Under the pieces are notes generated by a model. That model was given only the letters and a program-made list of their open reading frames with translations. It was not told the origin of the DNA and did not search any database. The position numbers were made by a program, and so were the translations under genes. From Chryseolinea serpens (GTDB taxonomy: Bacteria > Bacteroidota > Bacteroidia > Cytophagales > Cyclobacteriaceae), in assembly GCF_900129725.1 (NCBI RefSeq), contig NZ_FQWQ01000001.1, forward strand, positions 3,286,001-3,350,000: DNA of 64,000 nucleotides, read 5' to 3'. Each line of letters starts with the position of its first letter. Position 1 is the first letter of the stretch. Shown here piece after piece: positions 44,621 to 53,561 of the stretch.

Positions 44621-44867
44621 GAACCGTTCGATGCGATAGTTCGGGTTAGTGGCGAAATGTTTTCGCGCATCTCATAGCTCCGCTCCGGGGCCGCTGGGGG
44701 CCCGCATTTTCCCATCAGGGCTTAACCCTATCCGCACATGCCACTGCCAGGCCAAAGATAGGCTTAGGCCCTGATGGGAACATGCTGGAATTGGTGTGGG
44801 GGTGGGTTAGGGTGTGAGTGTGGGCGTGAGTGTGAGTGTGAGTGTGAGTGTGAGTGTGAGTGCGAGT
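44621..44867 (+). repeat. Palindromic repeat, copy 2 (core 44704-44785)
   Basis: Same 82-base core length and upstream arm (cgcgcatctcatagctccgc) as copy 1, with one base changed in the left CATG (CATTTTCCC). The GT-rich tail expands into a run of GTGAGT units. It abuts the 3' end of the GMC oxidoreductase gene (stop at 44871). Confidence 0.9.
44812..44866 (+). repeat. GTGAGT hexanucleotide microsatellite
   Basis: About seven tandem GTGAGT units with small variants (GTGGGC, GTGCGA). It ends four bases before the stop codon of the GMC oxidoreductase gene, so length changes would not alter the protein but could affect transcript ends. A matching run in the opposite orientation accompanies copy 4 (56815-56860). 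Confidence 0.9.
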
Positions 44868-44870
44868 TGG

Positions 44871-47225
44871 TCAGTTTCGGTGGAAGATTTCTTTTAGTTT
44901 GGAGACGAAGTAGGTGTCCCAGAGGGCGCCGGCGAAGAGCTTGCCGAAGGCGGAGATGGCGTGGAGCTTGTCGGTGTTTTTGGTGGCGTGGACGGCTTTC
45001 ATGGTGGTGACTTGGATGGCGAGGTCTTCGGGTTCGATTTTGAGGATGCCCATGCCTTTTATGGGGCTTTGGTCATTGTCGCCTTCGTAGACGGTGATGT
45101 AGAGGACCGTTGTGTCTTTCCAGAGGTCGATGCCTTTGTTGTCCTGTACGTCTTTGTAGCCTTTGAAGAAAAATGTTTTGCCTTCTTTGCTGTGCAGCTT
45201 CATTTCGTACTTCATTTTCTTTTTGTAGGACGCAGAGGGCTCGGGGACAAAAAGGTTGAAGCGGCCTGCACTTATCGTGAGGGGTGACGCCGAGAGGCTG
45301 GGCGCTTTGACGGTGCCGGCCATGCCGGCTTCGTGGTCGGGGTCTTTCACGAAACGATCTACGTCCTGCGACTGGATGGTGAGGGTGAATTCGAAAGGCG
45401 ATGATTGGGCCTTGCCTTGTTCGAAAGCTTTGGCGTAGTCCTGTTTCTCGGCGGTGGAGAAAAATCCTTTCATGGTCTCGGTGAATTCGATGCCGACGGT
45501 GCTTGGTGTTTCTTCCCCGGACACGGGAGAAAAATCATAGTGCAGTGGCCACCCGTTCGCGGTGGCAATGATCTTTGCATTTCTTTCGGCAAGACCTGAA
45601 ATGGTGAGCAACGGGTTGGTGCCTAGCGGGCGGGGAATAATTGAACCGTCCATGACGAACAGGTCGGGGTGCAACTCCTTGCCAGAGGCATTTGCAAACA
45701 CCTGGCCTTTGTGGTCCACCACGCCACGTGTAGCATCGTCGCCCATCACGCAACCGCCGAGGGGATGGACCGTGACAAGGTCATAGTTCAGGAGGGGCGT
45801 CCACGTTGGATTCACCACGAAGGTGCCGCCCAGCGCGGTCGTTGCATCTTTCAGTTTGCCGGATACTTTGTTGAATATCTTTTGCTTGCCCACGTCCGGC
45901 CAGGAGATGGAGGGGTTGTCGTGTTCAAGAGACATGCTGCCGTTGCCATCGTCGTGGGTCATCACCAGGTAGATTTGCGTGTTGTCTATCGCACCGCGAT
46001 ACGGACCACCGAACATGCTTTTCAACTCGCGCCATTTCCCTTTCAGAAAGTCGGCAAATCCCGTATCAGCGTTTTTGCTGAGCAGCCGCGATAGCGGAAC
46101 CAGGGAGGAAACCAATATCGACCCGATCGGGCCGGGCACGCTCCCTTCCTCGAGCGTCATGCCATCGTCCAACACCGGCCTGTTGCGCATGTCGATCACA
46201 CTAGTGATGCAAGGGCCAACATTGGCGACGCCCTTGACCCTGTCGCCAAGTCCCACGCCGTGTACAGGGTTATCGTTGTTATAACCAAAACCGAGCACAT
46301 CGCCATTGCCGGTGAACCGCTTGCCCAGCATGCCCGAAAGCGACAACCCCTGCTGTGCAGAGCGAAGCAATATTTCTGTGCTGCCGATGGCGCCGGCACC
46401 CAGGAAGACCATGTCTGCCGTGATGAAAAGATCGGGTGCGTTGAATTTTTCGCGGCCAACGCCATAGACCTCAAACCAGATCACCCATTTGTTTCCGGCG
46501 CGTTCGATGTAGCGCACGCCCACTTCTGTATAGATCTCTGCACCGTGATTATAGGCATCCGGCAGATAGGTCATCTGTGTGGTGTTCTTCGACGTATGAT
46601 TGCAACCCGTCACGCAGTCCCCGCAGTTGTTGCAAGCCTTTTGAAAAACGCCTGACGGATTTTTTTGGTCTTCGAACGTCACGTTGATGTCGAGCAACCG
46701 AAACGTCTCACCCATTTTGGCGGCCGATTTTTTCATACCGGTTGTTTTTTCCAGTGTGGGGTATCCTCTTTTTCCTTCGGGGTAAGGATTGGGTCTCAGC
46801 ATCTCGCGCGCATGGGCCATGCCTTCCTTTAGGGCCGGGAGCGTATTTCGCACTTCCGCGGGCCAATGTTCATCCTGGAACACACGGTCCTCGGGCTCAA
46901 TGGAGACGTTGGCATTCACGAGGGAAGTTCCTCCCAGACCACATCCTTTAAAGACATTGATATCGTCGCCCGCGATGAACTCATACAATCCATTGTGCGA
47001 TCCGAAGTGCGTCTTGCCTTTGGTGAACTGCATTTCGCTCATGGCCTCCGGTAGTGTGGAAGGAAATTCGCCCGGCAGGAACTCTTTGCCTTTTTCCAGA
47101 AGACAAACCTTCTTGCCGCAACGCGCCATTCGCGATGCCGCGATGCTGGCACCATAGCCCGAACCAACCACGACGATCTCATAATCGTGTTGAAGCTCTG
47201 TGATGGGTTTTGATAATCTTCTCAT
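44871..47225 (-). CDS. GMC oxidoreductase, cholesterol oxidase-like, with ferredoxin-like cysteine motif
   Basis: ATG 47225 (MRRLSKPITEL), 784 residues. The FAD-binding Rossmann motif is VVVGSGYGASIAASRMAR. Four cysteines in CNNCGDCVTGCNH (near residue 190) look like an iron-sulphur cluster site, a feature of one group of GMC oxidases. GMC end motifs are HPLGGCVMGDDA and MDGSIIPRPLGTNPLLTISG. A C-terminal beta-rich domain of about 190 residues follows. Members oxidise sterols or other alcohols. In several bacteria this enzyme is fused to an alpha/beta hydrolase; here that hydrolase is a separate gene (52220-53239) in the same operon. It is the last gene of that operon. Confidence 0.9.
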   Translation of the reverse strand: MRRLSKPITELQHDYEIVVVGSGYGASIAASRMARCGKKVCLLEKGKEFLPGEFPSTLPEAMSEMQFTKGKTHFGSHNGLYEFIAGDDINVFKGCGLGGTSLVNANVSIEPEDRVFQDEHWPAEVRNTLPALKEGMAHAREMLRPNPYPEGKRGYPTLEKTTGMKKSAAKMGETFRLLDINVTFEDQKNPSGVFQKACNNCGDCVTGCNHTSKNTTQMTYLPDAYNHGAEIYTEVGVRYIERAGNKWVIWFEVYGVGREKFNAPDLFITADMVFLGAGAIGSTEILLRSAQQGLSLSGMLGKRFTGNGDVLGFGYNNDNPVHGVGLGDRVKGVANVGPCITSVIDMRNRPVLDDGMTLEEGSVPGPIGSILVSSLVPLSRLLSKNADTGFADFLKGKWRELKSMFGGPYRGAIDNTQIYLVMTHDDGNGSMSLEHDNPSISWPDVGKQKIFNKVSGKLKDATTALGGTFVVNPTWTPLLNYDLVTVHPLGGCVMGDDATRGVVDHKGQVFANASGKELHPDLFVMDGSIIPRPLGTNPLLTISGLAERNAKIIATANGWPLHYDFSPVSGEETPSTVGIEFTETMKGFFSTAEKQDYAKAFEQGKAQSSPFEFTLTIQSQDVDRFVKDPDHEAGMAGTVKAPSLSASPLTISAGRFNLFVPEPSASYKKKMKYEMKLHSKEGKTFFFKGYKDVQDNKGIDLWKDTTVLYITVYEGDNDQSPIKGMGILKIEPEDLAIQVTTMKAVHATKNTDKLHAISAFGKLFAGALWDTYFVSKLKEIFHRN

Positions 47226-47238
47226 GGGGATCTTATTT

Positions 47239-48951
47239 TTAAATGTCAAAAGGTTTTTCAATAAAATCGCATACCGCCGGGCCACCAGTGAAACGAGGCT
47301 TGTCTTCGGGGCCCTCTTTTTTCCAGTTCGTTACGACTTTTTTAACACCGATCGGATAGACCGTGACCTTGTCTTTGGTGACGTGTATGCGCAAGAAATT
47401 TTTATAGCCCGTCCACCGCAGCGATGAATAGGCTTCGGTGGGGTGGCATTTGAAGACGAGGGTGCTGATGAGCAGGTAGACGCCGAATACAAAGCTGCTG
47501 ACGATCCCACCAACAAAGATCATTTCAACAATAAAAAGACCTACCTGCCGCCAATCCTCAACGTCTAAGTTTAAATAGGGCCCGTCAAGGTTGACGACTG
47601 ACAAAGCCCAAACGAGCAGGTAAAATACCCCCAACTGTGTCAAGGCATGTGCGAAGCCAGCGACAAGATTCAATCTCCCTCTGCCTAGCTTGGTGTCGGT
47701 GAAACCCACGATGCCAAAGAACAAAATCATGTTGAGCACAACTACCGAAGGATTGTGCGCCAACGATTTCCGGACGAGGTCGCCCACCTGGCAGATATCG
47801 CCAGGCCGACAGGACGCGATGCTTTCCATAAAGGAAATCTCACCATGGAATTTTGTATTGCTCTGCAAAAACCAACACATGATCAGGAAAAATGCTCCCA
47901 GCAAAACTGCCAGCCGGATGTTGAGAAACGGGAACAATAGATTCCGGAACGCCATTGCCCGGGAAGTTGCCGGCGACGGAAAAGTTGCCAGGAGTTCACT
48001 GTCCTTGACACCCTCTATTGGGATTCCGTCTACCTCAAGTTTGTCTTTCAAAAAATGAGTGGGATGCATGAATGCACCACCACCACCGGCTGTAATATAA
48101 TGGCTCTGATGTCCATCGCCATCAGTAATCTTGTAATGGGAGTAGTGATGCAGATCGCCGGTGAGCATGGCGAGCAATGCAAAACCGTGCTTGCAGACAT
48201 AATTTGTCTTGAAGAATTCGAGCCTTTCATAAGCCAAATCCTTTTTGGTGAGCGAACGATATACCCAGGCCGGTTCGGCTGTGCATAATATTACCCGGTC
48301 GCCTGGCAGCATACTGTCGGCAATCGTTTGGAAATAGTCGCGCTGTGGCTGATCGATGTCAGAGCTGAGCTGTACATCGATGCCCCAAATCCATATCCGG
48401 TACGGGAGTTTCAACGCAAAATAACTTCGCTTTTGTTGTGTGTGCCAGTTGCCAAGCGCACGACCCTGGCAGAATAGTTTTATGAAGTTGGTCAGTCCAT
48501 CATACCAATCGTGATTGCCGGGTAACGCAAAAAGATGAGGAAGGTCGGTGTTGTTGTCCCAGGGATAGGCTGCATTGTAGGGTCCCTGGAGTCTGTTTTC
48601 GTATTCTTGTTTTTCCGGCGTTGGATACACCTGGTCACCGCCCATGATGAGGATGTCGCCGCGATTTATTTTTATTTTCATTTTCTCGCCGTTCACCTCC
48701 AGTTGCTCCCTGGCCATGAGGTGGGCCATGGTGTAGGTGGAATTGAAGCCATCGCCGAGGTCGGCGATGTAGTCGATCCAGATCTGATCGTGGTTGGAAT
48801 AATCGAAGGGAGCCTCTTCGCTGAGCACGGCCTGCATCTCGCGTTTGTCGGCAAAGTTTCCAAAGATGGTGGAGATCACGGTTTTGATGCCAGTAGAGGC
48901 CAACTGTCGGGCATCGTACCATTGCACCATGCGTTTTTGTTCGAACTTCAT
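47239..48951 (-). CDS. Membrane-anchored metallophosphoesterase (570 aa)
   Basis: The N-terminal catalytic part (about 1-320) has the calcineurin-like metal motifs ILIMGGDQVYP (GD), FALPGNHDWYDG (GNHD) and MLTGDLHHYSHY. The C-terminal part carries four TM segments (NIRLAVLLGAFFLIMCWF, VVLNMILFFGIVGF, LVAGFAHALTQLGVFYLLV, IVEMIFVGGIVSSFVFG) and a final cytosolic tail. It follows the patatin gene with stop and start touching (TAAATG), and the GMC gene begins 13 bases downstream. It may hydrolyse a phospholipid or phosphorylated sterol product; inferred only from its neighbours. Confidence 0.88.
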   Translation of the reverse strand: MKFEQKRMVQWYDARQLASTGIKTVISTIFGNFADKREMQAVLSEEAPFDYSNHDQIWIDYIADLGDGFNSTYTMAHLMAREQLEVNGEKMKIKINRGDILIMGGDQVYPTPEKQEYENRLQGPYNAAYPWDNNTDLPHLFALPGNHDWYDGLTNFIKLFCQGRALGNWHTQQKRSYFALKLPYRIWIWGIDVQLSSDIDQPQRDYFQTIADSMLPGDRVILCTAEPAWVYRSLTKKDLAYERLEFFKTNYVCKHGFALLAMLTGDLHHYSHYKITDGDGHQSHYITAGGGGAFMHPTHFLKDKLEVDGIPIEGVKDSELLATFPSPATSRAMAFRNLLFPFLNIRLAVLLGAFFLIMCWFLQSNTKFHGEISFMESIASCRPGDICQVGDLVRKSLAHNPSVVVLNMILFFGIVGFTDTKLGRGRLNLVAGFAHALTQLGVFYLLVWALSVVNLDGPYLNLDVEDWRQVGLFIVEMIFVGGIVSSFVFGVYLLISTLVFKCHPTEAYSSLRWTGYKNFLRIHVTKDKVTVYPIGVKKVVTNWKKEGPEDKPRFTGGPAVCDFIEKPFDI

Positions 48952-50388
48952 TTACGTATACAGGTTAGTTACCATTCTAAAGTGCTCTTTTAGTTTTGAC
49001 CCTGGTCCGTAAAAATTCCTGAGGCTGGCGTTGGCCAGCATCCTGAAACGGTCCCACGCAGTTTGCGACAACACGGCTTTGGCAAAAGATTCACGGCTCC
49101 CGCTCTGCCGGATCTCCAACGTCATGTTCTTGAACTCAAGTCCAAGCCACCAATGGAGCCACGAGTTCAACGGAATGTCCGCCTGCAGGTCATAGCGTGT
49201 TCCGTTACAAATGAGACCTCCTGTGAGGGTGATCTTCTTTTTGTTCTTATCCGAAATGAACAGGGCCTTGCCATCGCCGACCGACACCTCTCTTTTAAAA
49301 TCACCCAGGTCAATGCTGGCATGAGCCTCGAGCGACAAGACACCATTTATTTTTCGGAAGCAGAATGACGGCGAAAACCGTATGGGAGATGTTCCGCTAC
49401 TGGTCTTGGCAACCCCCGCGAAATGGTGCCGGAAACTCAAGGCGACACCGGGGTCGCTCATTTTTGTCGACTGCTTGTCGAATGCCACGCCTCCTTCAGG
49501 AATACGATCCAGGTATTTCCTTGCGTTGGCGTAGCCGATGTTGATGAGCGTGTTGGTATCTATCTTTTTAAAAAAGAGATCAGGATCCAGCGGCAGGGGG
49601 AATTCGGGTTTTATAACATGCAGCACGATAGGCTTCTTCTGGTGGAAAGGAGAATCGCCGCGGGCAATCCGTTCATTGAGGCTTTTGATCTGTTCGTATT
49701 CCTCCAGCAGACCACCGTTGGCGCTCATCTCGATCATGTGCACATACTGATTGAACGACCCATCTAAATATTCCCGGCAGTTGCCAATGGCCCACACCAG
49801 CCAGATCTCTTCGGCTCCCCTTCTCACGGCCTCCATGAGGTTTGCGTCTTTGATCCACACGGCGTCGGAGTACCAGTTGTTCTGGATGCGGATGGCCGGC
49901 ATAAAGATGGGCAGCGACATGCCCGCGATGAGATGATCTTCCGTGACCAGGCGAGAAGGAATAGACTCGATCGACTTATCCGAAAAATTGCAGACGTTAA
50001 ACGTCGCGTTAACCTGGGTGTTTGCCCGGATCTTCTCCAGGTCGATCCCCAACGATGGGAAGATCTGTTTGCGAATGCCATCCGCATCGCCAAAGGCTGC
50101 TAACCGCGCCGGCTTAAAATAGCTATTCACCGGCACGCCCGACATGAAGTGCTTGATCTTCACGTTCCGCCAGCGCATAGCGATCTCGTTTGGATCAAGC
50201 CCCGAAGCCAGCATGGCGGAACAGAAGATCCCGCCAGAGGTTCCATCGACGTGATTGAACTGCAGGCCGTGTTCTTCCAGGGCTTGCAACACGCCCGCCT
50301 GGTAGGCGAGCCTCACTCCGCCCCCGGCGAGAATGAGCGATCGCTTCACGCCGTCTTTTGTTTCACTGGTTATTAGGGGACGCGCCAT
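48952..50388 (-). CDS. Patatin-like phospholipase (478 aa)
   Basis: The N-terminal patatin domain has all expected elements: SLILAGGGVRLAYQAGVLQAL (oxyanion G-G-G-x-R), DGTSGGIFCSAML (nucleophile in G-T-S-G-G) and WYSDAVWIKDANLMEAV (catalytic Asp region). The C-terminal 180 residues form an extra beta-rich domain (GVLSLEAHASIDLGDFKRE) not found in minimal patatins. It hydrolyses acyl esters of lipids in the cytosol or on the membrane. No signal peptide is seen. Confidence 0.9.
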   Translation of the reverse strand: MARPLITSETKDGVKRSLILAGGGVRLAYQAGVLQALEEHGLQFNHVDGTSGGIFCSAMLASGLDPNEIAMRWRNVKIKHFMSGVPVNSYFKPARLAAFGDADGIRKQIFPSLGIDLEKIRANTQVNATFNVCNFSDKSIESIPSRLVTEDHLIAGMSLPIFMPAIRIQNNWYSDAVWIKDANLMEAVRRGAEEIWLVWAIGNCREYLDGSFNQYVHMIEMSANGGLLEEYEQIKSLNERIARGDSPFHQKKPIVLHVIKPEFPLPLDPDLFFKKIDTNTLINIGYANARKYLDRIPEGGVAFDKQSTKMSDPGVALSFRHHFAGVAKTSSGTSPIRFSPSFCFRKINGVLSLEAHASIDLGDFKREVSVGDGKALFISDKNKKKITLTGGLICNGTRYDLQADIPLNSWLHWWLGLEFKNMTLEIRQSGSRESFAKAVLSQTAWDRFRMLANASLRNFYGPGSKLKEHFRMVTNLYT

Positions 50389-50444
50389 GTTACATTTTTT
50401 TTACAGCGGCTGCATACGTTTCAAAATCCAATTCCAAAAAATGC

Positions 50445-50831
50445 TCATGCCGTCTTTTTGTTTTTAACCGCTTGCCAATACATCAAAAAAAGGATCCCCG
50501 AAAGAAGATCGAAGCCTGCCACGGCACCAGCAACAACCGCAAAGATTCCATTCACAATCCCGATGCCGACGGCGACGGAGGCGCCAAACTTCTGAAAAGC
50601 CGCCCACAGAATGGCCACCCGGCTTGTCTCCACACTGTAGACCGTGTGAAGCATCAGGCCACCGAACAAGACCATGAACATGCCAACGATCGCAAAGAAA
50701 TGCGCACTGGTGGATGTGATGTCGGCGCCCACAAATCGCAACACAAAAGAGGGCGCGACCATTTGGGTGAATCCGGAAACCACGGTTGCCAAAGAGATGG
50801 CCACGACAATGAGGGTAAGACGTTTGTTCAT
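50445..50831 (-). CDS. Four-TM membrane protein of the GMC operon (128 aa)
   Basis: ATG 50831 (MNKRLTLIVVAISLATVVSG) overlaps the stop of the upstream membrane protein by four bases. Four TM segments with GLMLHTVYSVE between the second and third. No family is named with confidence. A partner role to the adjacent 162-residue membrane protein is likely from the overlap. Confidence 0.7.
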   Translation of the reverse strand: MNKRLTLIVVAISLATVVSGFTQMVAPSFVLRFVGADITSTSAHFFAIVGMFMVLFGGLMLHTVYSVETSRVAILWAAFQKFGASVAVGIGIVNGIFAVVAGAVAGFDLLSGILFLMYWQAVKNKKTA

Positions 50832-51316
50832 GATCGTTTGAGGGTTTTGTAACGGTAGTAGCTCACCGAGAAGAAGATCATCATCAACAACCACTGGCCC
50901 GTCCACAACAAGACGCGAATCACATTGAGGCGCATCCATTTTCCCAACACCTCTTTCAACTGGACCGGATCCTTTATGCCGGCGGCCATCTGCTCATTGT
51001 AGGTAAAAATGTATTTGGTGGTGAGCAAGGTGGCGGCGATGACCAGCAGCAGTACGCCAATGGGATACCATTTCACGTTCGTCCGCCATTCTTCGATAAT
51101 AAAAATCACACAGCAGGCCATCATCACCATCGTCATGTAAGTAAAGAACTCGGTGGCGGCGTGCACTTGTGGAACAAACTGATCGTAGTAGTTATCCGGC
51201 GTAAGCTTTGGCGCAATCGGAAACGTGAAGAGAATGAGCGACCAGCCTGTGCCAAAATACATGGACGCGAAGGCAAACAACAGCGCTTTGTTCAAGACGA
51301 GGAGCTTTTCTTTCAT
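50828..51316 (-). CDS. Four-TM membrane protein of the GMC operon (162 aa)
   Basis: MKEKLLVLNKALLFAFASMYF opens the first TM segment; four in total, with a conserved-looking acidic/aromatic loop (DNYYDQFVPQVHAATEFF). The final segment (IRVLLWTGQWLLMMIFF) ends in basic residues. I do not recognise the family. It begins eight bases after the acetoacetate-decarboxylase-like gene. Confidence 0.7.
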   Translation of the reverse strand: MKEKLLVLNKALLFAFASMYFGTGWSLILFTFPIAPKLTPDNYYDQFVPQVHAATEFFTYMTMVMMACCVIFIIEEWRTNVKWYPIGVLLLVIAATLLTTKYIFTYNEQMAAGIKDPVQLKEVLGKWMRLNVIRVLLWTGQWLLMMIFFSVSYYRYKTLKRS

Positions 51317-51323
51317 GGACGCC

Positions 51324-52214
51324 TTATTTTATCCTGTATTTTTCATAATCCTTTACCGACGGCGGCGCCAGCCACTCTTCGCTTAGCCCCAGGTTATAAA
51401 TGCTCTCCAGTCCTTCCGGCATAGAAGTGGGCTTGGTGTCGTAGGTCATGAACCAGCACTCGAAGTAGTCATCGAGAACACCGTTTGCTTTTGGCATGAA
51501 CATGGTGAAGAAAGGATCTGGATTGATATCGATGTTTCTCAAATAAGAAACATTGGGATGATCGCCGATGAATAGCCGGCCCGTCGCTTTCTTGAATAGG
51601 TTTATGCCGGCCCTCGAGTCGAAGTAGATGTAGGACGCCATCAGCATGTTTCTGAAACGACAGTAGTTCGTTGACCCAACTTTGATGTGAATGGTGGGAG
51701 AGGTTGGCCTGTCAATCTCGATGCGGAACGCGAACTGTCCGCCCTTTTCATATTGCGCGGAGACCATCTTATCGGTGATGATAAAGTCCAGGTTCGCTTT
51801 GTGTTTCGGCATCCCCCAGATGCCTTTCCCTCCCTTGACCGACACCTCAGAACTCACGGGCAGATCGAGTATGTATTGGCCGGTACCGTAAGTCTTCATA
51901 AAGATGGCAGGCCATAACCGGGGTCCCGGTTTGGAGCCGTGGGTGCAGGCGAGGGCGATGCTGTATTCGATATATTTTCCGATGCTGGTGTTCACATAGT
52001 TGATCACCGTCACCATCAGTGCAGCCCTGCCGTTGGGGAGCTTGAGGGCGTGGATCTCGTTGCCCGGCAACAACGCATTTGCTTTTTCATAGTCACACGA
52101 AAATCCCGCCATCAGCGCCGGGGAGTCTTTGGCAAAGACCGGCATCTCATAAGGAATATTGTCCACCAGGGCATAGCGTCCTTTATAGTTCTTGATTCGT
52201 TTGGGTATGGCCAT
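51324..52214 (-). CDS. Acetoacetate decarboxylase family protein (296 aa)
   Basis: The family pattern is visible: FSCDYEKANALLPGNEIHAL at the start, then YSIALACTHG, and the active-site strand VKGGKGIWGMPKHKANLDFI, where a Lys would form the Schiff base. The length and extra N- and C-terminal parts are larger than in clostridial enzymes. Many members act on other beta-keto acids or only bind ligands. In this operon a keto product made by the GMC oxidase is a possible substrate; that is inference. Confidence 0.82.
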   Translation of the reverse strand: MAIPKRIKNYKGRYALVDNIPYEMPVFAKDSPALMAGFSCDYEKANALLPGNEIHALKLPNGRAALMVTVINYVNTSIGKYIEYSIALACTHGSKPGPRLWPAIFMKTYGTGQYILDLPVSSEVSVKGGKGIWGMPKHKANLDFIITDKMVSAQYEKGGQFAFRIEIDRPTSPTIHIKVGSTNYCRFRNMLMASYIYFDSRAGINLFKKATGRLFIGDHPNVSYLRNIDINPDPFFTMFMPKANGVLDDYFECWFMTYDTKPTSMPEGLESIYNLGLSEEWLAPPSVKDYEKYRIK

Positions 52215-52219
52215 AATGG

Positions 52220-53239
52220 TTAAGGGTTGTTTAATTCTTTTAGCATCAGGGGAAAAACGTCCTCATGGGCATTCTTGCCGAGGAAGACATCGAGGTGACT
52301 ATAGCCTTTTAAAATATAGAGCCCATGATACTTCGGCTTCAGTCGGTCGAAGTGTTCGAAGGTGCGTTGTTGACTCTCCGCCTTAAAGCAGTGATTCAGT
52401 TCGCCAGCAAACAACACAATCCTGGCAGTCGATTTAAATCCCGACACATAATCAGAGGGCAACCGGTTGTCGGCATGGAAGGGAACCAGCGCTCCGTTTG
52501 CCACACACTTTTTCATGTGATCAAAAAACGTGAGCGGCACGGCAGCAAACTCTTGTTGGATCCAGTCCCTTGTGGCCGCATCGATATTCTCCATCTGCCA
52601 GAGGGCGGGAAAGCCCGCGCCATAGGTGAAGCTCACAAACTTTCCGACCAAGGTGTCGTCTTCAAAGTGCGTGCCCTTCACAATCCATCGCAACATCTTT
52701 TCGCGCCACGTCGGCGCCGACAGTCCCCACTGCGGATTGAGATATTTAAAGAGCAGTTTCACCACCGGAACAAACACCTTCAACTTCACCCTCGAATAGC
52801 GCGGCACCACCGGATGTAACGACACGGCGTTGCTGATGATGAGGTCCACTTCCGGCAGCAGGCCCAGGGAGGCAGAGATCATAAAGCTTGTGCTGCCCTG
52901 GCAGTGGATGATGGCCTTTATATTTTTAGCGCCCGTGACGCCCACGATTTTTTTAACGGCCGCCGGGTGATCATTCAACGCCACCTGGTCGAGGTCCCAC
53001 TCGTTGGGCGGCAGATCGATGCTGGCCCGCCAGTTCTCGAGCCAAACATCATAACCATTTTCCGCCAGCATGGTGACGATATTTTTCTTGGTCGGTGGAT
53101 TGAAAATATTCGCTCGCACCCCGGCACCGTGCACCAGCAACACCGGCGTCTTGGTGGCCGGTGTGTCGCGACGAAGACGCAGCAGATCACATGCATGACC
53201 ATCGCTCGCCTGAAAAGCGATACGTTCAAACTGATTCAT
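52220..53239 (-). CDS. Alpha/beta hydrolase with Cys at the nucleophile elbow (339 aa)
   Basis: First gene of the operon. VLLVHGAGVRANIFNPP is the oxyanion region; the elbow reads IIHCQGSTSF, so the nucleophile position is Cys instead of Ser, as in dienelactone hydrolases. LFAGELNHCFKAESQQ (acid region) and KGYSHLDVFLGKNA (catalytic His) follow. The protein resembles the hydrolase half of large bacterial GMC oxidase-hydrolase fusions, consistent with the GMC gene at the other end of this operon. It lacks a signal peptide. The next gene starts five bases downstream. Confidence 0.82.
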   Translation of the reverse strand: MNQFERIAFQASDGHACDLLRLRRDTPATKTPVLLVHGAGVRANIFNPPTKKNIVTMLAENGYDVWLENWRASIDLPPNEWDLDQVALNDHPAAVKKIVGVTGAKNIKAIIHCQGSTSFMISASLGLLPEVDLIISNAVSLHPVVPRYSRVKLKVFVPVVKLLFKYLNPQWGLSAPTWREKMLRWIVKGTHFEDDTLVGKFVSFTYGAGFPALWQMENIDAATRDWIQQEFAAVPLTFFDHMKKCVANGALVPFHADNRLPSDYVSGFKSTARIVLFAGELNHCFKAESQQRTFEHFDRLKPKYHGLYILKGYSHLDVFLGKNAHEDVFPLMLKELNNP

Positions 53240-53561
53240 AAAGTATGTTCGGTATAGAGAAAAAAAAATACCTTGTTTTCTGTAGCTACTCCGGCTTGCC
53301 GTTCTTCCTGTCTTGCTAACTCACATCACATCGTTCAATTATTACACACCTGGCGCGCGTAAAAATAAAACGCCCATCTACCTGATCCGGGGGACCAAGA
53401 AGGACGGGCTCTCACATCTAATATAATCAATCCGAAATGGATATGCCATAAAACAGATTTTTTATTTGGCATCATTTCCAGGTGATGTATATTGATGTTC
53501 CTTTTTGTTTAAACTTCTAATTGTCGATTGCCCACATCCTCACTGCTTACAGCGACACCAC
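53240..53561. other. Divergent promoter region between the GMC operon and the bestrophin gene
   Basis: 322 bases. It holds a good promoter for the plus-strand bestrophin gene (listed separately) and must hold the promoter of the minus-strand operon, for which no full consensus was found. No RNA gene was seen. Confidence 0.5.
53465..53495 (+). promoter_or_regulatory. Bacteroidota-type promoter of the bestrophin gene
   Basis: TTTG at 53465-53468, 19 bases, then TATATTGA at 53488-53495, close to the primary sigma consensus of this phylum (TTTG - N19 - TAnnTTTG, one mismatch in the -7 box). The start codon is 66 bases further on. Confidence 0.5.

Noticed and set aside
44812-44866. Tandem repeats considered as a CRISPR array
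   Set aside because: The unit is a 6-base microsatellite with no spacers, and no cas genes are present.
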